DNA of 64,000 nt from Prorocentrum cordatum (taxonomy: Eukaryota; Sar; Dinophyceae; Prorocentrales; Prorocentraceae), in contig CAUYUJ010007191.1 in NCBI GenBank assembly GCA_963575745.1, forward strand, positions 266,001-330,000. The letters run 5' to 3'. The translations under genes were made by a program, and so were the position numbers. Shown here piece after piece: positions 33,497-44,169 of this stretch. Each line of letters opens with the position of its first letter. Within the stretch, counting starts at the first letter, position 1. A model generated the notes under the pieces. That model did not search any database. It was not told where the DNA came from and saw only the letters and a program-made list of their open reading frames with translations.

Positions 33497-33727
33497 GACA
33501 GGGTTCGTCTTTCTGCAGATCGATCTACTATCCTCCGGCTTTCGATGGAGCCCAGCCCCTGCGAGCATCAACACGTGTTCCGCGTTGGTAGTCTCACTCG
33601 TTGACGACCCTGTGCTCGCTGGACAAGTCCTGGCCGCTTTGCCAGCCCTCACTGAACTCTTAGAAGGTCGTCTTCCTGAATATCGGGCTGTGCAGCGCAA
33701 GAATGCGGAGGCGCGCTTGGGGAGGTG
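33497..33727 (+). CDS. Candidate exon of an unknown host gene
   Basis: About 75 codons of non-repetitive, balanced composition (for example LVDDPVLAGQVLAALPALTE then LLEGRLPEYRAVQRKNAEAR), bounded by a possible acceptor (GAGACAG/GG) and a possible donor (GGGGAG/GTGAAT). It stands out because nearly every other open frame nearby is low complexity. A second segment, 33793-33923 (SAIDPFCRNLPVEPPKGDHE then LTEGFAASAHFGRFADYTVL), is also bounded by AG and GT and might be the next exon. Splice sites are guesses and no domain is recognised. It could equally be a decayed gene fragment. Confidence 0.25.
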
Positions 33728-33999
33728 AATATCGTCTGCTGTGGAAAGTGAAATCCAAAACATTGCACACAGGCGCCAGGCCTCCGTGCTTGAAGGTGTC
33801 CTGTGTCTGCCATTGACCCATTCTGTCGCAACCTGCCGGTGGAGCCGCCCAAGGGTGACCATGAACTTACCGAAGGGTTCGCCGCCTCTGCTCACTTTGG
33901 GCGCTTTGCTGACTACACCGTGCTGGTAGCGCTGGTGGGCCCTGGGTGGTGCCACCGCTCGTGGTGGCTCCCTCGGCCACCAGGGTCGACAATAGGAGG

Positions 34000-34145
34000 A
34001 GCGGCACAAATAAATACACACACACACAAACACATCCCAAGATTCCCCATGTTTTCTCATATTTTCTGGGTGTTCGTCTTCCCCCCCCCCACCTCCCATA
34101 GTTTCCCGTACTTTCCTGGGAATCCACGGTTCATTGTGACTGCTT
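34000..34145 (-). mobile_element. SE1 element, copy 2 (degenerate ends)
   Basis: Has the SE1 interior (ACAAATAAATACACAC, TTCCCCATGTTTTCTCATA, poly-C, TTTCCCGTACTTTCC, GGTTCATTGTG) but lacks clean TGAAGGGG and CCTCCTGA ends; no TSD. Confidence 0.6.
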
Positions 34146-34287
34146 GAGATGAGATTAGCAACGCTAAGCTAAGGGGACGTAACTGGGGGAACCGCGGGGC
34201 GGATACTGGGGGAACCGCCCGGGGCGGGGAACACTGCCCGGCCCCATTCAGCTCTAAAGTAAGAACCCTTCTAGGCAGAGCCTAGGT

Positions 34288-34474
34288 AGGGAAATACACA
34301 CACACATCCCAGGATTCCCCAGATTTTCGAATATGTTCTGGGTCTTCGTCTTCCCCCCCCACCTCCCATAGTTTCCCGTACTTTCCTGGGAATCGACGGT
34401 TCATCCTCCTCCTCCTCCTCCTCCTCCTCCTCCTCCTCCTCCTCCTCCTGTGTCTGTGTGTTTCTCCCCCCTGA
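34288..34474 (-). mobile_element. SE1 element, copy 3, with internal (TCC)n expansion
   Basis: SE1 interior, ending CTCCCCCCTGA at 34474. A ~45-bp TCC run (34404-34449) interrupts the conserved GGTTCATTGTGTCTGTG segment. Left end degenerate. Confidence 0.65.
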
Positions 34475-34595
34475 ATGGGGCGGGACAAGCACGGGAGGCG
34501 CCCGTGGAGCTCGGAGCACCTGGGCAGCCGTCTGCGCAGCGCCGCGGGGACGTCCAGCTCTGTCGGAAACCTCGGCGCTGACCGAACTACCCAAC

Positions 34596-34745
34596 TGAAG
34601 GGGCCCCAGGACACACAAATAAAAGGATTCCCAATATTTTTCCATATTTTCTGGGTTTTTTGTCTCCCCGCCCAATTCCCATATTTTCCCATATTTTCTG
34701 GGGGATCGACGATTACTTGTGTCTGTGTGTTTCTTTCCCTCCTGA
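34596..34745 (-). mobile_element. SE1 element, copy 4 (TSD CCAAC)
   Basis: 150 bp, the shortest and cleanest copy: TGAAGGGGCCCCAGGACACA...TTTCCCTCCTGA, with perfect 5-bp duplication CCAAC (34591-34595, 34746-34750). Confidence 0.85.
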
Positions 34746-35039
34746 CCAACATCCTTCTCCAGCCGTCTTCTCTGGGGACTCATGGAGTGATCCTCACCGC
34801 TGCCGTCTCGCCAACATCGTGCCGCCATCAGAACGCCTTCGACATCACCTCGTGTCCACCCCACGCCATCCACCTTGTACTTATCGCAATAAGCACCATC
34901 ATTTGCAGAATCAGAATCCTGATTCTCATCATCAGCACCATCATCGCCACTACCAGCAACATCATAAACATCACCACCACCATCAGCATCGTCGTCGTGG
35001 TCATCATCATCCTCCTCATAAACATCAGACTCGTCAGTA

Positions 35040-35082
35040 TCATCAAAATCATCACCACCACCACCATCACCACCATCATCAC

Positions 35083-35117
<35 letters not shown>

Positions 35118-35195
35118 GCAGCATCAGCATCATCAGCATCATCATCATCATCATCATCACCACCACCATCATCATCATCATCGTCATCGTCATCG

Positions 35196-35249
<54 letters not shown>

Positions 35250-35285
35250 GTACCAGCGTCAGTATCATCACCAGCATTATCATCA
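35040..35285. repeat. (ATC)n microsatellite
   Basis: ATC/ATCACC repeats; His, Ile or Asp homopolymer frames are compositional. Confidence 0.93.
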
Positions 35286-35399
35286 TCAATTCTCCTTGCC
35301 TTAGAGCCATAAGCCATCCCCGCCCTTCTGCCCCAATGGCTTCTCGCTGCTACCTGTCTCGCCCTTCTCCTCATTCTGATCGCTCCTCGTTTGTTCGCC

Positions 35400-36110
35400 T
35401 CGTCCCATTCCTCCTCCTTTGTCCTGCTCATCCCCTGGTTCCTTCATCTCCCTTCTCGTGTTACTCCTCCTTGCTCCTCCTCCTCCCCCTCCCCCTTCTC
35501 CTACTCGTCTTCCTCCCTTTCCTCCACTTCCTTCCGCCTCCCTTCCTGCTTCCCGCCCCCCACCACCTACATACTCCTCCATTTCTCCCACCAACCCTCA
35601 CCATCACTCCTCATCTTAATTATCCCCCTCCCCCCCTCGAAAACTCTCCCAATCCTCCTCCATTTCTTTCCCGTTCCCTCCTCGTTGACCGCGCCCTCAT
35701 ACATAATATGAATACGACTCTCCTATCTCCCCTGACTCTGTCTGGAGAGTGTCCCGTTCTCTCTGCGTATTGTCTTTTATACAGAGTATGGTTATTGGTT
35801 GTTTTCCCATGTGTTCTTTCAATCCGGTCGTTTCTGGTTCTTCCAACATGGTGCTGCCGCTGCAGCGCCGCCCTCATTTCCGCGCTTCGGTCATTCAAAA
35901 TCGTGCTCCCGCTGCAGCGCTGGCCTGATTTTCGCGCCTCCGGACGACACTTGGCATTCGAAAGCGCCCACATCGGGCAGGCTCGGTTGCGGAGGACATG
36001 GAGCCAGCATTCCGGACAGGCCCTGTCCTCTCGTAGTCGTAGACGGGCCACTTACCTTCCAAGGCATCGGGTGCCACGCCACGGCATGCAAGGCGATGCA
36101 GTGTTGCGCA
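35400..36110. other. Pyrimidine-rich sequence and a short duplicated segment; no gene
   Basis: 35400-35690 is C/T-rich low complexity. 35845-35935 has two diverged copies of a GTGCT-CCGCTGCAGCGC-GGCCT-ATTTTCGCGC segment that recurs near 51340-51390. Confidence 0.5.
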
Positions 36111-36114
36111 CAGC

Positions 36115-36490
36115 TGTGCGATGCCATGCTTTGCGTTGCTATGATTTGTGATGCTATGCTTCACTACGCAATGCCACGCCATGCTATGAGATGCTATGCT
36201 CTGCCGTGCTCTTCTACGCCATGGTTTTCCATTCATCGTGTACCCTCTTGGGACAATTGCCCTGCTCGGCATCCGGCTGTGCGAATTACACCAGAGAAGA
36301 ACCCCAATCAGTGGATGGTTTTCGCTGAGGAGATCGACCGGGAACCCAGGAGCCTGGGAACTCAAAACCCACCGAAATCGGCCCGGAACCATGACCGGGA
36401 ACCCGGGAACCCGGAACCGGGAACCAAGGAACCCAGCCTGCTACCAAAATCGGCGGGAAACTTTCGCCAAATCTTTCAACTTCGCCTAGG
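36115..36490. repeat. ATGC(T/C)ATGC and GGGAACC short-period repeats
   Basis: 36115-36225 is a degenerate GATGCTATGCT repeat (~10 bp). 36335-36450 is a degenerate GACCGGGAACCCGGGAACC repeat. Confidence 0.6.
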
Positions 36491-37494
36491 ACCCCTTCAG
36501 TGCAAGCACTGATTGGGGAATAGATATGAGATCTACCATGGTAAGGGATGGGAGGGAGGGGTAGGACGTCAGATGTGACGCTAGCGCACCTAGCTTGACC
36601 TCCCCCCTCCTGCTCCTCCTCCAAAGTGCTCCTGCTCCCCAAAGCCTCCCCAGGGGATGGAGCGACCAAGCAGGAGGGCAGAGGACCCCGCGAGAGGCGT
36701 TCTGTTCCGCCTCCCCCGTCGGGCAGGTTCTCTGGTGAGCGTTGAACCTCTTCTGGTGACCGTCGGACCCGTTCCGGTGAAGACCGGGTGTTCCTGGACT
36801 GGTTCCCCCCCCCCAGGGGCACGACCCGCTCCTGCGTGTGAGCCGCAGGAGGTCTCCCGGGCGCGCGTGCTCCGGCACCGTCACGGGGACCCGCCGGCTC
36901 CCCGGCGGAGCGCCCATGAGAGGAGGGAGGAAGGGGACAGAGGAAGGGGGAGGAAGAGACGCGGGGCGCTGTCTCTTCAAAACAAGGACCCATCACCACA
37001 GGACGGTTGTGAATCAGATGCCAATCCTTCTTTGGGGTCAGCGGCAAAGGCAACCGACTCTAAATCTGAGGAAGTCCTGAGCGATTGCCCCGCTTTGTGA
37101 AGGAACCGCTCTCCGTCCGTGTAACTGCCGAAGCTTTTCAAAACGAATGCGTGCGGCACTGAGGCAATTGGCACAGATTGAAAACGATGCGACATCATCC
37201 CATGAAATCGTTTGAATTTTTCGGGGCGAATGCGTGCGGCATCAATGCGATGGCCTCATGTTGCAAAACGATCCGCGCTCCTCACGATCATGAGCGGCGA
37301 GAAGGTCTGAGGTGTAATGCCCAGCCCGCCCGGTCGCATACAGGCACGTCTGGTGGTGCGAGGAAGACGCTGTATTCCTCGTTCCGAGTGTCCGTGAGAC
37401 CTACACATCTCACCGAAGATGCGAATCTCTTCACGGCACGTGTAAGCCCCTACGGATCGGGGAGCAGAAACCCGTGGCCCGTGGTATCCCCGTG
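36491..37494. other. No gene recognised
   Basis: Contains a diverged ~80-bp tandem duplication (37135-37290) with GCGAATGCGTGCGGCA and AAAACGAT-CG shared by both units. Nothing else supported. Confidence 0.4.
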
Positions 37495-37740
37495 TGACCT
37501 CCCATGGTCTGCCGCATGGTCTCCCGTACCATCTCCTGTATGGTACTGTGTTTGGTCGCCCGCGTGGGCTCACTTATGGCATCCCGAATACTCTCCCGCG
37601 TGGTCCCCCGCGTGGTCTCCAGTGTGGCTTCCCTCGCAGCCTCCCATACTATCTCCCGATATGGCCTCGTTGTCTCCCTCACGGCCTCTAATACAATGTT
37701 CCTTGAAATACTCTCTCGGGTACTCCGTGTACGACTCGTC
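37495..37740. repeat. Degenerate ~16-22-bp repeat (TCCCGTATGGTCTCC)
   Basis: Variants of CTCCCG-GTGGTC and CTCCCATACTATC in succession; an old minisatellite. Confidence 0.5.
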
Positions 37741-38572
37741 ACCTTGCATCGTACTGGCTCTGGCGATCTGTTTAGTGCTCGAGCTGTTTGGAGCCCTCTG
37801 CCAACAAGGGTGTCATTTCATCCTTCGAAGCAAAAAAACGACGGAAGGGTCAAGGTGGGAGTATGGAGGCGGAGGGGTGGGGGCAGAGGGTCCAAGGGAG
37901 AGAGGAAGAGAAAGGAAGGAAGGATGGGAGAGGAGGGAAGGCAAAAGGGAGAAAGGATGGAGGAAGGAAGGTAAGAGGAAGAGAAAGGGAGGGAGGCAGG
38001 ACGAGGAGGGAGGACGAGGAGGGAGGACGCGGACTCGGCCGACGGCGCGGCGCCAGGGTGGGGGCGGCGGCCGCAGAGCCGCGAGGCGCACTCGGCATCT
38101 CCTCGCCGCGGGCGCCGCCGCCGCTCAGCGCCTCCGCGCGGGCGCGCGCGCGCGGCGCCGCCCGCGCTGCCCGGGCTCGCGCGCGCCGCGACGACGCCGG
38201 GCACCGTCGGCGCGCCCCTCCCCAGGGGACCCCCCCGACCAGGCCCCCGGGGGGGCGGGGGCGGGGGCAGGGCCGCGGCCCTCTCATTGGGGCGCCCTCG
38301 GGGGTCGGGCCTCGGAGAGGGCCGAGGCTCTCGAGGAGCGGGGGCCAATGGAGCCCTCGGAGCGGGGGAGGCCGCCGCCCCCGTCGTCGTCCTCGCCCTC
38401 CTGGTCGTCGTCGTCCTCGCCGTCCTGGTCGTCCTCGTCGTCCTCGCCGTCCTGGTCGTCGTCGTCCTCGTCGCCCTGGGGCCAGCGCGGGTCGCAACGC
38501 CCCGAACGGTCGCGGCGCTCCGACGGCGCAGGGCGCCCGAGGTCGGCCGGCTCGCCGCCCGGCGGCTTTCCG
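37741..38572. other. GGA-rich then GC-rich low complexity; GTC/CTC tract
   Basis: 37840-38030 GGAAGG-rich; 38040-38340 very GC-rich; 38385-38480 CGTCGTCCTCG repeats. Long frames on both strands are Arg/Ala/Asp-rich artefacts. Confidence 0.55.
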
Positions 38573-38785
38573 GGGCCACGAAACGTGTGAGAGGTGTGCC
38601 AAAATGGGGCGGGGCCACCGTGCGAGTTCCGCCGCTGGGACCTTAGGTGGAGCTCCCTATGGGGCCACGAAACGTGTGAGGGGTGTGCCAAAATGGAGCG
38701 AGGCCGCAATGCGAGTTCCGCCACTGGGACCTTAGGTGGAGCTCCCTATGGGACCACGAAACGTGTGATGAGTGTGCCGAAACAG
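38573..38785. repeat. 89-bp family, inverted orientation (2+ units)
   Basis: Reverse complement of the 22777-24085 repeat: GGCCACGAAACGTGTGAG, GGTGTGCCAAAATGG, GTGGAGCTCCCTATGG. Confidence 0.85.
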
Positions 38786-39639
38786 AGACATGCGGAGAGC
38801 AGAAGCAAGGACGAGGAGGAAGGAGGGGGGGCAGCGGGAGGAGGAGACGCGTGGCGCTGTCTCTTCAAACGAGGACCTAACACCATAAGATGGTTGGGAA
38901 CTAAAGATCCTAAGTGGAAAGTGAGAACACCAAACCTGACCACACCAGCAGCACCACTGTGGACGCGCGGGGCGGTCCCACAAAAACTATTGATACCCTA
39001 GGGGCGCGAGGGCAGGTAAGGGACGGCATGCGCGAGAGGCGCAATTCGCGAGCCAGCTGTGGACTGCAAGCTGAATGAGCCCAGCAGAACATGTGCGAAT
39101 AGGCACACCGCAAGGGAGAGCCACGCTTGCGGCTCCACTCGTGCCACAGTGGTGATACGATGGCTAGCTGCTGCGGCAGCAGGAGCGAACCTACGCTTCG
39201 GGCTGAACTCCTGCCGCTCGCACGTCGAATCGATCCGCCCACAGGACAGCAGCAGCGGCCGGCGGCTCGGTCTTGCGCAATCGCGGGGATGGAATGGAAC
39301 GGACTGCTTTCTGGCCCCAGCAGTGTCAAGGAGGGTCACCAACAGGGGGGTCGCCACCTCCTCGAGGAGGAAGACCCTTCAGGACCCGCCAAAGCACCCT
39401 GGACCCCCCTGGGACGCCCGAGTTCTTCCAAAAACCTGATCCTCGAACCCCCATCCTCGGGAGAAGCTGGCGACCCCCCTGCTGCCCTGGAGGTTGCCTC
39501 TGGAGAAACCTGCTGAAGAGCGCGGGACCCCCCTCTGGGTCTGGCCAGGCGCCAGTCGCGCAGACAGGCCGGCCCGCTCTGGGGCGAATGCATCCCGAAC
39601 CATGCCAGCAGCCAACCTTCAATTGCCAGGCTGGCCACC
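38786..39639. other. No gene recognised
   Basis: GC-rich, with short repeats of GGACCCCCCTGGGACG (39390-39500). No coding frame I can defend. Confidence 0.4.
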
Positions 39640-39839
39640 TAATGCGGGACGACGATTAATAAAAAAGGGGAGAGAACGATTAAAAACAAAGTTTTTTGCT
39701 ATTTCAGCACAAGTTTCTGACTGGGAGAGAACGATTAAAAACAGTTTTCCAGCCCGCAACCGGTTTTTTCTAATCGTCATCCCAGGCGCCGCCGCGTGAA
39801 CACGACCCCCAGTCATTTATTAATCGTCATCCTCCATTA
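39640..39839. mobile_element. SE4 AT-rich foldback element (200 bp)
   Basis: 22-bp inverted ends (39640-39661, 39818-39839) match at about 19 of 22 positions around GACGATTAATA. Inside, GAGAGAACGATTAAAAAC occurs twice. Distinctly AT-rich against GC-rich flanks. No clear TSD. Confidence 0.6.
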
Positions 39840-41320
39840 ACCGTGATGCACTAGATTCAAGCTGGGAGTAACACGCCATGCGCCAGGACATCGCCGCATT
39901 GCCACTGCGCTCGGACGCGTAATTGGGACCCCTCGCGGCCCACGCCTGTGGATGCGGGCGTTCGTGTCGTCGAAGCAGTTCCACCAAGGTGTGCTTGTCC
40001 GAATTGGTGGAGCACTCCATCCAGCATGCACGGCAAACGAAACCGAGATCCCTCTGGCACAAGCTGCTTCCGCGCCACAGTCCGTCCCGTGTCGACGCTG
40101 AGCAGGCGGGGGAGAAGGGAGGAGGGAGCAAGACGGGGAGGGAGGAGGGGGGAAGAGGAGGAGGAGCATGGATAGAGGAGTTCCATTAGCACCAGCAGAC
40201 TCCACCACCCTCCTTCCCCTCCCCTCCTCAGTATGCCCATACCCCCTCTTGCTACCTCCGGCGCCTCCTCGTTATGAACTGATATCTGCGGGCTGTGTCA
40301 TCCAAGGGGCCCTTCCCCCCGCACGGCCAACGCCGCCTGGGAAGTACGAGACACGCTCTGAGACAAGAAAAAAATCAGCGACGCCGGGCGGGAAAGATGG
40401 GAAGCTCCGTCGCCTCCTCCTCCTCCTCCGCCCCCTTCCCCTCGCTCCTCTTCTCCACCTCCATTCCTTCCCCCTCCCCAGTGCGTGCCGCACCCACAGA
40501 GTAGGTCGTCCTTGTCGCCGGCACAAGACATGCGACCTCCGTTTCGCACCCTTCCCCGATTGGCACGCAGACTGGTTGAACGCCTCGTCCGACCGACTGA
40601 CTGGCCTCCTCCGCGAACCCCGGCTCCTCAGGTCGGGCGGGGCGGCAGCATACATGAGCACGGTCCCCCAATCCGCGAGGCCAACCTCGTGTTACGACTC
40701 TTGCACAACGTTTACTCTCGAACCCGGGTAGAATCATGTACACATACGTGTTGTTGTTCGCTCCTGGCTCTTCTCCTGACCCGCTCTTCTTCTTTCTTTC
40801 CTCCCACCCGTTTTCCCCCTCTTCCCGCTGGGTGTTGCCAAAGGTGCCTCTGGCCCGAACAGGTGTCCCCCGTGGAAGCCCAGATCGCACTCGGAGCACC
40901 GCTCACGAGGCCCAGAGGGCCACACGGGCTCAAAAATTGTGCGGAAAGCTGGGGGCACCTTGAACCAGGACCACTTCTGGCAACAGAAGACGAAGCCACA
41001 AGACATCGACCCCAGAAAAGTCGGGGATCTCTGCCGGCTTTTTGGGATGTATCGGCCGCCGCGTCCGTTCCGAAGCACTCCCGAACGTTCCGAGGGCGCC
41101 CAGGAACGGCCTGGAACGACTCATCCCGGTCCCAGCCCCTCTCGGCAAGACCCTCCTCCCGGAACCCTGGCGCCCGCACCACCAGCCGCGTCTGACCTGC
41201 CACGGCGCCCTCCGGAACGAGCACCTCGCAGGTCGCCAGCCTCGCGCCCTGCAGGGGAGGGGGGCCGCCCGCGAGCGGCGACTCGCGCGCGGCTGGTCGG
41301 AGCCCCCGCTCAGACGAGGC
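39840..41320. other. No gene recognised
   Basis: GGA-rich at 40110-40170, TCC-rich at 40410-40480, otherwise mixed GC-rich sequence. The frames here lack consistent composition. Confidence 0.4.
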
Positions 41321-41324
41321 ACAT

Positions 41325-41351
41325 CGCTGCCGCCGCCGCCGCTGGCGCAGC

Positions 41352-41397
<46 letters not shown>

Positions 41398-41405
41398 GTC
41401 GTCAC

Positions 41406-41439
<34 letters not shown>

Positions 41440-41450
41440 GGACGAGGCGC
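41325..41450. repeat. (GCC)n/(GTC)n microsatellite
   Basis: GCC, GTC, GCC, GTC and GCC runs in series. Confidence 0.9.
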
Positions 41451-41929
41451 GGCTCCGCCACCGCGAGGCGGCCGGGTGCTGATCCGTGCTTTCTACGAGG
41501 CCGCCTTTGGGCCCAAGAGACCGTCCAAGAACTTGGAGCCCACGCGCCGGGGGCAAGAAAGCGTGCGGGGGTCAGCTAGGCCCCCTGGCAAGAGGTGCAG
41601 GGGCCCACACCTCGAAGCGATAGAGTCGCACGGGGTCTGCGGGGAGAGGTAGGTCGGACGGGAGGGGAATAGAGAACATGTGTGTGCGTGTTTTCTTTTT
41701 TGACGCGGGCTGACGTCTAGCCTCAGCTCCCAGGTACCAGGCGCTCATAGGGAGGCGAACATGGGGCCATGAGGTCGTGCAAACGTGCAAAATGCTGCGC
41801 ATAGAAAGAACGCTGAACAATGCGCGCACAGAAGAACGCACAATGCGCGCACAGAAAGCAGGAGCATGAGGATGCGACGGTCCTTACTGCAAAACGGCGG
41901 CGGCAAGCCCGTGGGACCGAACCGCACCC

Positions 41930-43350
41930 GAGGACGAGGAAGCACCGCTGGTCTGGCAACGAAGCCCCTAACCTAACATGACCCCTGCGGATGCAGCTTT
42001 CCCTCGTCCCACCCACGGCTCCTCTTCCCTCGGATGAACGCAAGAGTGACCCTGGGTAAGAGTGACCTTTGGTGCGCGGCTTCTGGGGGGCCGCGGGGGG
42101 ACCAAGCATAAGCGCGCAAGACGCTACTGTCGCACCGCAAGCGACGATCGGGAGACCCCAGTGGGCCCGCACCCAAAGGTCACTGCAGCGAAAGGCCACT
42201 CTTACGTGTAGTCGACTATCACGACCCCTGCGGGTGCAGCCTTCCCTCCTCCAGCCCCACGGCCTCCTCCTCCTCCCGCAGCCTCGGGAGTCCTCCCCCC
42301 GCCCGGCCCATATGGGACCCGCGACGAGGAAGCACCCCTGGTCAGGCAACGAGGCCCCTGACCTGACACGACCCCTGCGGGTGCAGCCTTAACTCGTCCA
42401 GCTCACGTCGCGAAGTGCGAATAACTTCGCGCTCTCGCGCCGCCTCCCAGGGAAGAAGAGGAGGAGGATAAGGAGGAATCGGAGCCGAAGCGCGAAGCGC
42501 GAAAAACTTCGCGCCCTCGAGGGCGCCCTTGGCCTTCCCTCGTCCAGCCCCACGGCCTCCTCCTCCTCCTCCCGCGGCCTCGGGGGTTCCCTCCCCCCCG
42601 CCCGGCCCCCATGTGAGTGGGCGAGGGCTCCCCAGGCGGAGAGCGCCTCGGGGCACCCCCCGAAATGCAAGCACGCGGCGGGCCTCCCGCGGGAGGCCAC
42701 TCCGAGCCGCGCCGGGTGCCGATGTGCGGGATTCTTCGGCGCGGCGGGGCGCCTCGCTCGCTCACTCGCTCATGTCATACGCCGCAGCGCGTGGGCGAAA
42801 ACAAGGCACGGCCAGCCAATCCTCACCGCTCTGCGGTAGCGGCGGCACGGCACGTCGGCGGTCGAAGTAATTTACAAAATGCGGGGGGAGAGGGGGAGAA
42901 GGAGGAGGAGGAGGAGGAGGAGGAGGAGGAGGAGGAAGGTTGGAGGACACCCAACAAGCGGCTGATACGAATTCCGCCTGGAACGTGTCGGGCCGAAAAT
43001 TTTCGGCGCGGCGGGGCGCCTCTGCGCTGTAAGCTGTAACAGAAAAGTTCGACACTTTGGGACTTCGCAGGTCGGGTCGGCACCGGCCTGGCAGACAGAA
43101 GGGAAGCAGCAGCAGCTGCTTCTGGCCGAAAAGCTCTCACACTCGAACCTCACATCCCCATCCCGCAGTCATGACAAGTCCACCACTCACACGCAGCGGA
43201 GGAGGAGGAGGAATCGGAGACGAAGCGCGAAGCGCGAAGCGCGAATAATTTCGCGCCCTCGAGGGCGCCCTTGGCTTTCCCTCCTCCAGCCCCACGGCCT
43301 CCTCCTCCTCCTCCCGCGGCCTCGGGAGTGCCCTCCCCCACGCCCGCAGC
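41930..43350. repeat. Local duplicated segments (two families)
   Basis: First family: 41930-42010 and 42320-42399 (GACGAGGAAGCACC-CTGGT, ACCCCTGCGG-TGCAGC). Second: 42459-42605 and 43198-43345 (GAAGCGCGAAGCGCGAA, TTCGCGCCCTCGAGGGCGCC, CAGCCCCACGGCCTCC), with a partial copy at 42238-42305. A GGA run lies at 42898-42945. No gene recognised. Confidence 0.7.
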
Positions 43351-44165
43351 GGCGAGTGCAAGTGACCGACTGGACGGCACAGGCGGCTGAGAGGGAGCAT
43401 CACGGCGCTTGCACTGGTGACCCCCCAGAGGGTCACTCGAAGGACAAGGTGAAGGGACGCTTCGGCACCGAGGAGGCGGTCAACGGCTAGAACAGCTGAC
43501 GTGGCGACAACTCGACATGTTTCGGCACTCGCCCAACCCAGTCCAGTTATGCAAACAGTAAACACCAAGCCGCCACCATCCAAAGTTAGCAAGGCAGCCC
43601 ACATGACGGTTGACGACAAAACTACCGATACCGACGAAGTGTCGAACATATCGGGCGACGCTGGACTTGTCCCAGTCGGCTGGAACCGCTTGCGTGGCGG
43701 CAAGTCGACACGCTTCGGCACTCATCCCACCCAGCCCAAGAGTCTGACCCACCCATCGCCCCCGACACAACTATTACTCCAAGAGTGTCTGCAGGAAACA
43801 CTCAGGATCGAATCACCGGACAGCTCGCCCCTTGGCCCCCCGCCAGCCCCACGCCAAGGGGCGAGCATATATACGGGCGCAGCACCTCGCTGGAGGCGTA
43901 GCCGTCGGCTGGGCCGACCATACAGATGATGCATCGCGTGGCGGCTGGATGCCCGCGCCGAGCACAGAGCTCTTCTCGGTTCCTCCCTCCTCTTCCTCCT
44001 CCTCCTCCTCTTCCACCTCCTCCTCCTCCTCCTTCGACTCCTCCACTTCCACCTCCTCCTCCCTTCTGCCGCCTCCTCATCCCGTCCGCGTCCTCCGCCC
44101 TCGAGCTGATCTCCCCCCCCCCGTCGTCCATTTTCAATGAAATCCTCCTCCCGCCGCCTCTTGCC
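43351..44165. other. No gene recognised; TCC-rich tract
   Basis: 43980-44070 is TCC/CTC-rich. GTCGACA-x-GTTTCGGCACTC-CCCA occurs twice (43515 and 43706), a small dispersed repeat. Confidence 0.4.
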
Positions 44166-44169
44166 TCGT

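Noticed and set aside
38596-38700. GCCAAAATGG words resembling the SL centre
   Set aside because: Part of the 89-bp repeat; the SL ends (TCCGTA and GGCTCAAG) are missing.
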